DNA of 64,000 bases from Amycolatopsis sp. EV170708-02-1 (lineage in GTDB: Bacteria; Actinomycetota; Actinomycetes; Mycobacteriales; Pseudonocardiaceae): positions 5,580,001 through 5,644,000 of the forward strand of contig NZ_CP092497.1 of NCBI RefSeq assembly GCF_022479115.1, in the 5' to 3' direction. A model generated the notes under the pieces. That model saw nothing but the letters and a program-made list of their open reading frames with translations, was not told the origin of the DNA and did not search any database. Shown piece by piece: positions 56,011-64,000 of this stretch (position 1 is the first letter of the stretch; each line of letters starts with the position of its first letter). A program made the position numbers and the translations under genes.

Positions 56011-59000
56011 TCAGGCGGGGTCGGAAGCGTCGAAAGCGAGTTCGATCAGGCGGTCGGCGTCCATCTCGTCGATGTCCGCGCCGTCGAGCGACTCGGTGGG
56101 GCGGTAGCCGGGGTCGGCCAGCCGGGTCAGCAGGTCCAGCACGCCGGCTTCACGGAGCCGGTCGGCGGGCACCGAGGCGAGGACCGCGCCGATGCGGGCG
56201 ACCTCGTCGTCAACGGCGTCCTCGGCGGGTGCCAGCCGGTCGCCGAGGGTTTCGGCGAGCGCGGTGGGCGTCGGATGGTCGAACACGACGGTGGCGGGCA
56301 GCCGCAGGCCGGTCGCCGCGTTGAGCCGGTTGCGGAGTTCGACCGCGCTGAGCGAGTCGAACCCCAGCTCCCGGAACGCCTGCCGGACACCGACCTGCTC
56401 CGGGGAACCGAAGCCGAGCACCGCCGCGACGTTCGCGCGGATCAGGTCCAGCAGGGCCCTGCCGCGGGCTGCGGGGGCGAGCCCGGCCAGCCGGTCGGCG
56501 AATCCGGCGGTCTGTGCTCCGATGGCCGCGGCCGCCCGGCGGACCGGTGCCTTCACCAGCCCCCGCAGCAGCGGATGCACTTCCCCGCCTCGCAGGGCGG
56601 CGAGGTCGATGTGCATCGGCAGCGGCGCCGGTTCGTACCCGGCGCGGGCGGCGTCCAGCAACAGCAAACCGTCCTCAGTGGACAGCGGGCTCATCCCGGA
56701 TCGCTTGAGCCGGGCGAGATCCGCCTCGCCGAGGTGCCCGGTCATCCCGCTCAGCTGGGCCCAGAAGCCCCACGCGAGCGAGACCGCGGGCAGCCCCTCC
56801 GCACGACGGTGCCGGGCGAGGGCGTCGAGGAAGCTGTTGGCGGCGGCGTAGTTGCCTTGTCCGGCGTCGCCGAACGCACCGGCGGCCGAGGAGAACAGGA
56901 CGAACTCTGCGAGCTCCGCGTCGCGGGTCAGCTCGTGCAGGTTGACCGCGGCGTCGACCTTCGGCCGCAGCACCTTCGCCAGCCGCTCGGGGGTCAGCGT
57001 GGCGACGAGGCCGTCGTCCAGGACTCCGGCGGCGTGCACCACCCCGGTCAGCGGATGTTCGGGCGGGACGGTGGCGAGCAACGCGGCCAGCGCCGTCCGG
57101 TCCGCCGCGTCGCAGGCGGCGATGGTGACCGACGCCCCGGCGGCGGCCAGTTCCGCTTCGAGTTCCGCCATCCCGGCCGCGGCGCGGCCCCGGCGGCCGA
57201 CGAGCAACAGGTGCCGGACACCACGCTCGGCGACCAGATGCCGGGCGACCAGTGCGCCGAGTGTCCCGGTGGCACCGGTGATCAGCACCGTCCCGTTCTC
57301 GTCCATTGCGGACGGAATGGTGAGCACGTTCTTGCCGATGTGCTTGGCCTGGCTCATGAACCGGAAGACCTCGGGCGCGCGGCGCGCGTCCCACACCGTC
57401 GGCCGGGGCACGGTGAGCGACCCGGCGCCGAACAGCTCCAGCAGCTCGGCCAGGATCTCGCCGATCCTCGGCCGTCCGGCGTCGAGCAGGTCGAACGCGC
57501 GATAGGTGACGCCGGGATGCGCGGCCGCGACCTCGTCCGCGTCACGGATGTCGGTCTTGCCCATCTCCACGAACCGGCCGCCCTCGCCCAGCAGCCGCAG
57601 CGACGCGTCGACGAACTCCTTGGCGAGCGAGTCCAGGACGACGTCCATCCGGCCGAACCGGTCCTCGAAGTCCAGCGTGCGGGAGGAGGCGATGTGCTCG
57701 TCGTCGAAACCGAGGCCCCGCAGCACCTCCCACTTGCCGGGGCTCGCCGTGGCGAACACCTCGACGCCGAGGTGGCGGGCCAGCTGGACCGCGGCCATGC
57801 CGACGCCGCCGGTCGCGCCGTGGATCAGCACCTTCTCCCCCGGCCGTAGCCCGCCGAGGTCGACCAGCCCGTAGTAGGCGGTGAGGAAGACGACCGGCAG
57901 CGCCGCCGCTTCGGTGAACGTCCAGTCCGTGGGCATTCGCGTCACCGTCCGCCGGTCGGCGATCGCGACCGGGCCGAACGCGCCGTCGAACAGGCCGAAG
58001 ACCCGATCGCCCGGTTTCAGCCCGGTGACACCGGCGCCGATTTCAGTGACCACGCCCGCGCCCTCGCTGCCCATCACCGCGTTGTCCTCGGGATACATGT
58101 CGAGCGTGATGAGCACGTCGCGGAAGTTGATCCCGGCGGCCCGGACCTGGATCCGGACCTCACCGTCGGCGAGCGGCCGGGCGGCCGCGGGTGCCGGGAC
58201 GAGCGCGAGCTCTTCCAGCGTGCCACGACGGGGCGCATCGAGCACCCACGGGCCGTCGGGCGGGGTCAGCGTGCCGTCGGCGGAGACCTTGGCGAGCCTC
58301 GGCACGAGCAGTTCCCCGTCGCGCCACGCGAGCTGGGCCTCACCGGTGGCCAGTACCTCGGCGGGCAACGCCGGGGGAAGGTCCCCGTCGCTGTCGAGGA
58401 GGACGATCCGGTCGGGGTTCTCGGCCTGCGCGGACCGCACCAGGCCCCAGGCCGCCGCGGCCGACAGGTCGCTGACGTCCGCGACCGCGCCGCGGGTGTG
58501 CAGCACCAGCCGCGCGTCGGCGAACCGCTCGTCGTCGAGCCAGGTCCGGATCAGGTCCAGCACCCGGGCGGTCGTGCGATGCGTGCTTTCGGTGAGGTCG
58601 CCCGCCTCGGCTCCCACCGGCACCAGCACCACATCGGGAATCTCGGTGAGCGCGGTGAGGTCGCCGTCCGGCAGGACCGTGACGGTCGGCGTCCCGACGG
58701 CTTCCGGTGCGACCACCGGAGTCCAGCCGACGCGGAAAAGCGAGTCCGGACGCCGAGAGCCCGGCAGCGCGGCAGGCCGCGTGACCAGGCCTTCGACGGT
58801 CGCGACCGGCGCACCCGACGGGTCGGCCGCCGTCACGGCGACGGTGTCCGCCCCCACGGTGAGCCGGACCCGCAGCGCGGTGGCGCCGACGGCGTGCACG
58901 GTGACCCCGGTCCACGCGAACGGCAGTTCCGCGCCGTCGCCGGACCGGACGGTGCCGAGGGCGTGGAGGGCGGCGTCGAGCAACGCCGGATGCAGGCCGA

Positions 59001-62000
59001 ACCGGTCCGCTCCCTCGGCGCCGGGCAGGGCGACCTCGGCGAAGACGTCGGAGCCCGAGGTCCAGGCCGCCCGCAGCCCCTGGAACGCCGGGCCGTAACC
59101 GTAGCCCTGCGTCTCGGCTTCGGCGTAGAAGCCGTCGAGGTCGACGCTCGTCGCGCCGGCGGGCGGCCATTCGGTCAGCCCCTCTCCCGGGGTCTCCTCC
59201 GAAGTCAGGAAGCCGGACGCGTGCCGCACCCAGATGTCGTCACCGGATTCGGCCTGGGAGTGCACGGTGACCTCGCGGCGTCCGTCCACTTCGGACCCCA
59301 CGGCGACCTGGACGCGGACGCCACCCTGCTCGGGAAGCGGCAGCGGGGCTTCGAGGGTCAGTTCGTCGATCCGTCCGCAGCCCGCGTGGGTCCCGGCCTG
59401 CAGCGCGAGCTCCACGAACGCGGTGCCCGGCAGCAGGACGGTGCCCTGCACCGCGTGATCGGTCAGCCACGGCTGGGCGGCCGTCGAGATCCGGCCGGTG
59501 AGCAGGAGCCCGCCGGAACCCGGCAGCGCGGTCGCGGCGGTGAGCAGCGGATGCCCGGTGGCGCCGAGACCGAATCCGGCGGCGTCGCCCGGTTCCCCGG
59601 CGTCGGTGAGCCAGAACTCCTGATGCTGGAAGGCATAGGGCGGCAGATCCACCCAGCCCGCCTCGGGCAGCAGCGCGGCCCAGTCGGGGCTGAGGCCGTG
59701 GGCGTGCGCCTCGGCCAGCGACGTGACGAACCGGGTCGGCCCGCCTTCGTCGCGGCGAAGGCTCGCGAGCGCGACGGCGGGCACGGCGGCCTCTTCGACG
59801 AGTTCGGTCAGCCCGGCGACCAGCACCGGATGCGGGCTCGTCTCGACGAAGAACCGGAACCCGTCTTCGATGAGCCGCCGCACCGCCAGGTCGAACCGGA
59901 CGGTGGCCCGGAGATTGCGGAACCAGTAGGCCGCGTCGAGGGTGGTCGTGTCGATCGGTTCCCCGGTGACGGTCGAGTACATCGGCACGCCAGCTTCGCG
60001 CGGCGCGATTCCCGCCAGGGCCGTCACGACGTCCTCTTCGATCGAGTCGACGTGAGCCGAATGGGACGCGTAGTCCACCGGGACACGCTTCGCCCGCACA
60101 TCGAGCAGCTCGCACCGCTTGAGCAGCGCGTCCAGCCCGGCGACGTCACCGGACACGACGACGGAGGCGGGGCCGTTCACCGCGGCCACGGACACGCCGT
60201 CGGGCAGCAGCTCCCGGACCCGGTCCTCGGAGGCCGCGACCGACACCATCCCGCCCAGCCCGGACAGCGCCAGGATCGCCTTGCTGCGCAGGCAGACCAC
60301 CCGCGCGGCATCTTCCAGCGACAGCGCGCCCGCGACACACGCGGCCGCGATCTCGCCCTGCGAGTGCCCGGCCACGGCGGCGGGTTCGATCCCGCACGCC
60401 CGCCAGAGCCGGGCCAGCGACACCATCACCGCGAACAGCACCGGCTGGACGACGTCCACCCGCTCCAGCGCCGCCGCGTCGGACAGGACGTGCGTCAGCT
60501 TCCAGTCCACATGGGACAGCAGCGCGGTCTCGCAGTCGGCCATCGCCTCGGCGAAAACGGCCGACGAACCCAGCAGATCCACCGCCATCCCGGTCCACTG
60601 CGAACCCTGGCCGGGGAAGACGAAGACGGGCTTGCCGTTCTCGGCGACCCCGCCGACGACGTGGGGCGCGGGGACGCCGTCGGCCAGCGCGCGCAGCCCG
60701 GCGGTCAATCCGGCGCGGTCGCCCGCCACCACCACGGCACGATGGTCCAGCGCGGACCTGGTCACCGCGAGCGCGCGGGCCACCGCGGGCAGCGAGACGT
60801 CGTCACGGAGGTGCCCGGCGAGCCGGTCCGCCTGCGCGGCCAAGGCGGCGGACGTCTTTCCGGACAAGACGAACGGCAGCACGTCACCACCGAGCGGTGA
60901 TGTGTCCGAAATGGACTGTTCGACCGGCTCCGCCTGTTCCAGGACGACATGCGCGTTGGTCCCGCTGATCCCGAACGACGAGACCGCCGCGCGCCGGGGC
61001 CCTCCGTGTTCCGGCCAGGAAACGGGCTCGCTGAGCAGGGACACGTTCCCGGCCGTCCAGTCGACCTTGGTCGTCGGCGTGCCGAGGTTGAGCGTGCGCG
61101 GCAGCACACCGTGGTGCATCGCCTGCACCATCTTGATGATCCCGCCGACCCCCGCGGCGGCCTGGGTGTGGCCGAGGTTCGACTTCAGCGACCCCAGCCA
61201 CAGCGGCCGATCCCGGTCCTGGCCGTAGGTGGCGAGCACGGCTTGTGCCTCGATGGGATCGCCCAGTGGCGTCCCGGTGCCGTGCGCCTCGACGGCGTCC
61301 ACTTCGGACGGTTCGAGGCCGGCGTTCGCCAGCGCCCGGCGGATCACCCGTTGCTGCGACGGACCGCTCGGGGCGGTCAGGCCGTTGGACGCGCCGTCCT
61401 GGTTGACCGCGCTGCCCCGAACGATCGCGAGGACGCGATGGCCGTTGCGGCGGGCGTCGGAGAGGCGTTCCACCAGGAGCATTCCGACGCCTTCGCTCCA
61501 CACCGTGCCGTCGGCGTCGTCCGAAAAGGACTTGCAGCGGCCGTCGGGGGCGAGGCCCCGCTGACGGCTGAAGTCCACGAAGACCTCGGGCGTGGCCATC
61601 ACGGTCACCCCGCCCGCCAGCGCCATCGAGCATTCGCCGCGCCGCAGCGCCTGCGCGGCCAGGTGCAGCGCCACCAGCGACGACGAGCAGGCCGTGTCGA
61701 TCGTGACCGCCGGGCCTTCCAGCCCGAAGGTGTAGGCGACCCGGCCGGAGTGGATGCTGGCCGAGGTCCCGTTGCCGAGGTAACCCTCGACGTCGTCGGG
61801 CACGCGGTTCAGCCCGGTCGCGTAGTCGTGGTACATCACCCCGGCGAACACACCGGTTCCGCTGCCGCGCAAGGACTTCGGGTCGATCCCGGCCCGTTCG
61901 ACGGCTTCGTGGGAGATCTCCAGCAGGAGCCGCTGCTGGGGGTCCATGGCCAGCGCCTCGCGCGGCGAGATGCCGAAGAAGCCCGGATCGAACTGCCCGG

Positions 62001-62205
62001 CGTCGTGCAGGAAACCGCCCTCGCGCACGTAGGTGGTGCCGCGGTGGTCGGCGTCGGGGTGGTAGACGCCGGCGGTGTCCCAGCCGCGGTTCTCGGGGAA
62101 CCGGGTGACGCCGTCGTTCCCGTCGGCGACCAGGCGCCACAGGTCGTCGGGTGTGTTCACCCCGCCCGGATAGCGGCAGGCCATGCCGATGATCGCGATC
62201 GGCTC
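56011..62205 (-). other. PKS module A1: KS-AT(methylmalonyl)-DH-ER-KR(B)-ACP plus docking tail
   Basis: KS from 598 (Cys770), AT Ser1212 (GHSQG, YASH), DH His1514 ([10 protein letters not shown]), ER about 1927-2229 with [13 protein letters not shown] and Tyr2042 in TAYYGL, KR about 2232-2430 with LDD, ACP Ser2548 (numbers from codon 63996). Adds a fully reduced CH2-CH(CH3). Confidence 0.9.
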
Positions 62206-64000
62206 GTCGGTGTCGGCCGGAGCGGCCACCTCGTCGCGGACCGGAGCGGATCCGGCGGCGAGGAACGTGGCGACCGCACGCGGGTTCGGGTGATCGAACA
62301 CCAGCGTCGGCGCGATCTTCAGCCCGGTGGCCGCGATCAGCCGGTTGCGCAGTTCCACGGCGGCGAGCGAGTCGAAGCCGACCTCGGTGAACGCGCGGTC
62401 CGGGTCGATCGCGCGGGCGTCCGGGTGGCCGAGCACGGCGGCGACCGTCGTCCGGACGAGGTCGAGCAGGGCCGCCTCGTCCAGTCCGCCGCGCGGCGCG
62501 GCCGACGGCGCCGGGCGGGTGACCCGGACGAGTCCACTGAGGACGGTGGGAAGTCCGTCGGCGGTGGCGCGGGCACGCAACGCGGCACGGTCCATCCGCA
62601 TCGGCAGGAGCACCGGCCGGTCCGCCGCCAGCGCCGCGTCGAACAGCGCGAGACCGTCCACTTCGGACAGCGCGCGCTGGCCGGTGCGGGCGATCCGGCG
62701 CAGTGCCGCCTCGTCGAGCCGTCCGCCCATCCCGGCGTCCCACAGTCCCCAGCCCAGTGCCACGCCTGGGCGGCCTTCCGCGCGGCGGCGGAGGGCGAGT
62801 GCTTCGAGGAAGGCGTTGGCCGCGGCGTAGTTGGCCTGCCCGGCGCCGTCGAAGGTGGCCGCGGACGACGAGAACAGCACGAAAGCCGACAGGTCGAGGT
62901 CACGGGTGAGCTCGTCCAGGACGAGCGCGCCGGTGACCTTCGGCCGGAGGACGGCCGCCAGCCGCTCGTGGTCGAGCGTGGCGACGGTCGCGTCGTCGAG
63001 CACGCCGGCGGCGTGGACGACCGCCGACACCGGGTGTTCGGCGAGCAGTGCCGCGACGGCCTCGCGGTCGGCGATGTCGCAGGCGGCGACGGTGACGTCC
63101 GCTCCCAGCGCGGTGAGGTCGTCCACGAGCGGGCCCGCGGCGCCGCGACGGCTCACGAGAAGCAGGCTGCGGACCTCGTGCCGCTCGACCAGATGCCGGG
63201 CCAGCAGCCCGGCGAGACCGCCGGTCCCGCCGGTGATCAGCACCGTGCCACCGGTGGTGAACGAAGCCGGGGCCGGGCTCGGGACCCGCGTCAGCCTGGG
63301 GACCAGCACCACGCCGTCGCGGACGGCGAACTCGGGCTCCCCGGAAGCCAGTCCGGCGGCGAGGCCGTCTTCTCCCGTGACGTCGGCCAGCACCAGCCGG
63401 TCCGGATGCTCGGCCTGCGCGGAACGCACGAGCCCCCACGCGGCGGCCGTTGCGGGATCAGGGCTTTCGGTGGCGACGGCGCCCTCGGTCAGCAGTGCCA
63501 GCCGGGCCGGGGCGAACCGGTCGTCGGCGAGCCAGGCCTGGACGAGATCCAGCACGCCTTCAAGGGACTCACCGCAGCGGACGGCGACGACCGGCGGCAC
63601 CTCGCCGTCGACGGCGGTCAGGTCCGGGTAGAGCCGGTATTCAGCGGTACCCGGGCTTCCGGAAAGCGGAACCCAGTCGACGCCGTAGAGCGCGCCGTCC
63701 TGCGCGCGCGGCGCGGTGGCGAGCGGGCGCAGGGCCAGGGATTCCACCGACGCGACGGGCTCGCCCGCGGCGTCGGCCACCTTCAGGGACACCGAGTACG
63801 TCCCGGCTTCGGCGCCCGCGACGTGGTTCTCGAGCTTGACGCGCAGCACGTCGGCACCACTCGCGTGCAGCGTCACACCGGACCACGCGAACGGCAGCGC
63901 CGCGGGACCACCGCCCCCGGCCCCGAGTTCGAGCACGTGCAGGGCCGCGTCCAGCAGCGCCGGATGCACGCCGAACCCGCCCTGGGTCTCCGGCACGGCG
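56011..64000 (-). CDS. Type I PKS gene A, C-terminal part: end of module A0 and complete module A1 (N-terminus outside window)
   Basis: The frame is open through the right edge, so the true start and the AT of module A0 are not visible; 2663 residues can be read. A0 contributes the end of a DH, a KR and an ACP; A1 is a fully reducing methylmalonyl module. The protein ends with a docking region ([19 protein letters not shown]) that should meet the N-terminal helix of gene B, whose start lies 22 nt downstream. As the earliest visible gene product of the line, it probably also carries the starter-loading carrier in its missing part, the likely target of the discrete acyltransferase at 909-1832. 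No frame breaks are seen. Confidence 0.95.
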   Translation of the reverse strand, partial: AVPETQGGFGVHPALLDAALHVLELGAGGGGPAALPFAWSGVTLHASGADVLRVKLENHVAGAEAGTYSVSLKVADAAGEPVASVESLALRPLATAPRAQDGALYGVDWVPLSGSPGTAEYRLYPDLTAVDGEVPPVVAVRCGESLEGVLDLVQAWLADDRFAPARLALLTEGAVATESPDPATAAAWGLVRSAQAEHPDRLVLADVTGEDGLAAGLASGEPEFAVRDGVVLVPRLTRVPSPAPASFTTGGTVLITGGTGGLAGLLARHLVERHEVRSLLLVSRRGAAGPLVDDLTALGADVTVAACDIADREAVAALLAEHPVSAVVHAAGVLDDATVATLDHERLAAVLRPKVTGALVLDELTRDLDLSAFVLFSSSAATFDGAGQANYAAANAFLEALALRRRAEGRPGVALGWGLWDAGMGGRLDEAALRRIARTGQRALSEVDGLALFDAALAADRPVLLPMRMDRAALRARATADGLPTVLSGLVRVTRPAPSAAPRGGLDEAALLDLVRTTVAAVLGHPDARAIDPDRAFTEVGFDSLAAVELRNRLIAATGLKIAPTLVFDHPNPRAVATFLAAGSAPVRDEVAAPADTDEPIAIIGMACRYPGGVNTPDDLWRLVADGNDGVTRFPENRGWDTAGVYHPDADHRGTTYVREGGFLHDAGQFDPGFFGISPREALAMDPQQRLLLEISHEAVERAGIDPKSLRGSGTGVFAGVMYHDYATGLNRVPDDVEGYLGNGTSASIHSGRVAYTFGLEGPAVTIDTACSSSLVALHLAAQALRRGECSMALAGGVTVMATPEVFVDFSRQRGLAPDGRCKSFSDDADGTVWSEGVGMLLVERLSDARRNGHRVLAIVRGSAVNQDGASNGLTAPSGPSQQRVIRRALANAGLEPSEVDAVEAHGTGTPLGDPIEAQAVLATYGQDRDRPLWLGSLKSNLGHTQAAAGVGGIIKMVQAMHHGVLPRTLNLGTPTTKVDWTAGNVSLLSEPVSWPEHGGPRRAAVSSFGISGTNAHVVLEQAEPVEQSISDTSPLGGDVLPFVLSGKTSAALAAQADRLAGHLRDDVSLPAVARALAVTRSALDHRAVVVAGDRAGLTAGLRALADGVPAPHVVGGVAENGKPVFVFPGQGSQWTGMAVDLLGSSAVFAEAMADCETALLSHVDWKLTHVLSDAAALERVDVVQPVLFAVMVSLARLWRACGIEPAAVAGHSQGEIAAACVAGALSLEDAARVVCLRSKAILALSGLGGMVSVAASEDRVRELLPDGVSVAAVNGPASVVVSGDVAGLDALLKRCELLDVRAKRVPVDYASHSAHVDSIEEDVVTALAGIAPREAGVPMYSTVTGEPIDTTTLDAAYWFRNLRATVRFDLAVRRLIEDGFRFFVETSPHPVLVAGLTELVEEAAVPAVALASLRRDEGGPTRFVTSLAEAHAHGLSPDWAALLPEAGWVDLPPYAFQHQEFWLTDAGEPGDAAGFGLGATGHPLLTAATALPGSGGLLLTGRISTAAQPWLTDHAVQGTVLLPGTAFVELALQAGTHAGCGRIDELTLEAPLPLPEQGGVRVQVAVGSEVDGRREVTVHSQAESGDDIWVRHASGFLTSEETPGEGLTEWPPAGATSVDLDGFYAEAETQGYGYGPAFQGLRAAWTSGSDVFAEVALPGAEGADRFGLHPALLDAALHALGTVRSGDGAELPFAWTGVTVHAVGATALRVRLTVGADTVAVTAADPSGAPVATVEGLVTRPAALPGSRRPDSLFRVGWTPVVAPEAVGTPTVTVLPDGDLTALTEIPDVVLVPVGAEAGDLTESTHRTTARVLDLIRTWLDDERFADARLVLHTRGAVADVSDLSAAAAWGLVRSAQAENPDRIVLLDSDGDLPPALPAEVLATGEAQLAWRDGELLVPRLAKVSADGTLTPPDGPWVLDAPRRGTLEELALVPAPAAARPLADGEVRIQVRAAGINFRDVLITLDMYPEDNAVMGSEGAGVVTEIGAGVTGLKPGDRVFGLFDGAFGPVAIADRRTVTRMPTDWTFTEAAALPVVFLTAYYGLVDLGGLRPGEKVLIHGATGGVGMAAVQLARHLGVEVFATASPGKWEVLRGLGFDDEHIASSRTLDFEDRFGRMDVVLDSLAKEFVDASLRLLGEGGRFVEMGKTDIRDADEVAAAHPGVTYRAFDLLDAGRPRIGEILAELLELFGAGSLTVPRPTVWDARRAPEVFRFMSQAKHIGKNVLTIPSAMDENGTVLITGATGTLGALVARHLVAERGVRHLLLVGRRGRAAAGMAELEAELAAAGASVTIAACDAADRTALAALLATVPPEHPLTGVVHAAGVLDDGLVATLTPERLAKVLRPKVDAAVNLHELTRDAELAEFVLFSSAAGAFGDAGQGNYAAANSFLDALARHRRAEGLPAVSLAWGFWAQLSGMTGHLGEADLARLKRSGMSPLSTEDGLLLLDAARAGYEPAPLPMHIDLAALRGGEVHPLLRGLVKAPVRRAAAAIGAQTAGFADRLAGLAPAARGRALLDLIRANVAAVLGFGSPEQVGVRQAFRELGFDSLSAVELRNRLNAATGLRLPATVVFDHPTPTALAETLGDRLAPAEDAVDDEVARIGAVLASVPADRLREAGVLDLLTRLADPGYRPTESLDGADIDEMDADRLIELAFDASDPA
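62206..64000 (-). other. PKS module A0, partial: DH(end)-KR(B)-ACP
   Basis: Residue numbers count from the codon at 63996. [12 protein letters not shown] of the DH at about 10-21, KR about 249-430 with [10 protein letters not shown] and [10 protein letters not shown] Ser543. KS and AT lie beyond the edge, so the extender unit is unknown. DH-KR predicts a double bond. Confidence 0.85.

Overview
The window is very GC-rich actinobacterial DNA, probably from Amycolatopsis: nearly all third codon positions are G or C, the modules have actinomycete architecture, and the few intergenic gaps are filled with GC-rich palindromes. About 62 of the 64 kb is one modular type I polyketide synthase (PKS) locus read on the minus strand, right to left. 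Two starter-loading genes run on the plus strand at the left edge.

Layout. 1-903 (+): 3' part of an acyl/aminoacyl adenylate-forming ligase. 909-1832 (+): discrete VinK-type acyltransferase. 1833-2249: convergent intergenic region with four inverted repeats. Then six PKS genes on the minus strand in order of action: A (56011 to beyond the right edge: end of one module plus a full module), B (38858-55988: three modules, interrupted by two apparent 1-base deletions), C (33647-38854: one module), a 491-bp gap with palindromes and a putative promoter, D (23373-33155: two modules), E (8044-23346: three modules) and F (2250-8030: one module plus thioesterase). Every internal gene junction has docking helices, so gene order and module order should agree.

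Chemistry read from the domains, in order (mal = malonyl, mm = methylmalonyl): A0 ?-DH-KR; A1 mm DH-ER-KR; B1 mal DH-KR; B2 mal DH-ER-KR; B3 mm DH-ER-KR; C mm DH-KR; D1 mm KR (the only A-type KR and the only module without DH); D2, E1, E2, E3 mal DH-KR; F mm DH-KR-TE. This predicts a 2-methyl pentaenoyl terminus next to a single free hydroxyl, preceded by a partly reduced methyl-branched chain. The ligase/acyltransferase pair suggests an amino-acid-type starter. With a 4-guanidinobutyrate-type starter, an aminocyclopentenone (C5N) amide and a glucuronide on the one hydroxyl, the skeleton matches ECO-0501, the glycosylated linear polyene of Amycolatopsis orientalis, as I remember it. A beta-amino-acid polyene macrolactam is the main alternative. 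Sugar, C5N, transport and regulatory genes are not in the window.

Points of interest beyond the assembly line are the palindrome family with a conserved 7-nt loop, recent acyltransferase-domain homogenisation between distant modules, two non-canonical DH motifs, and a promoter/operator-like region that makes gene D a possible second transcription start.
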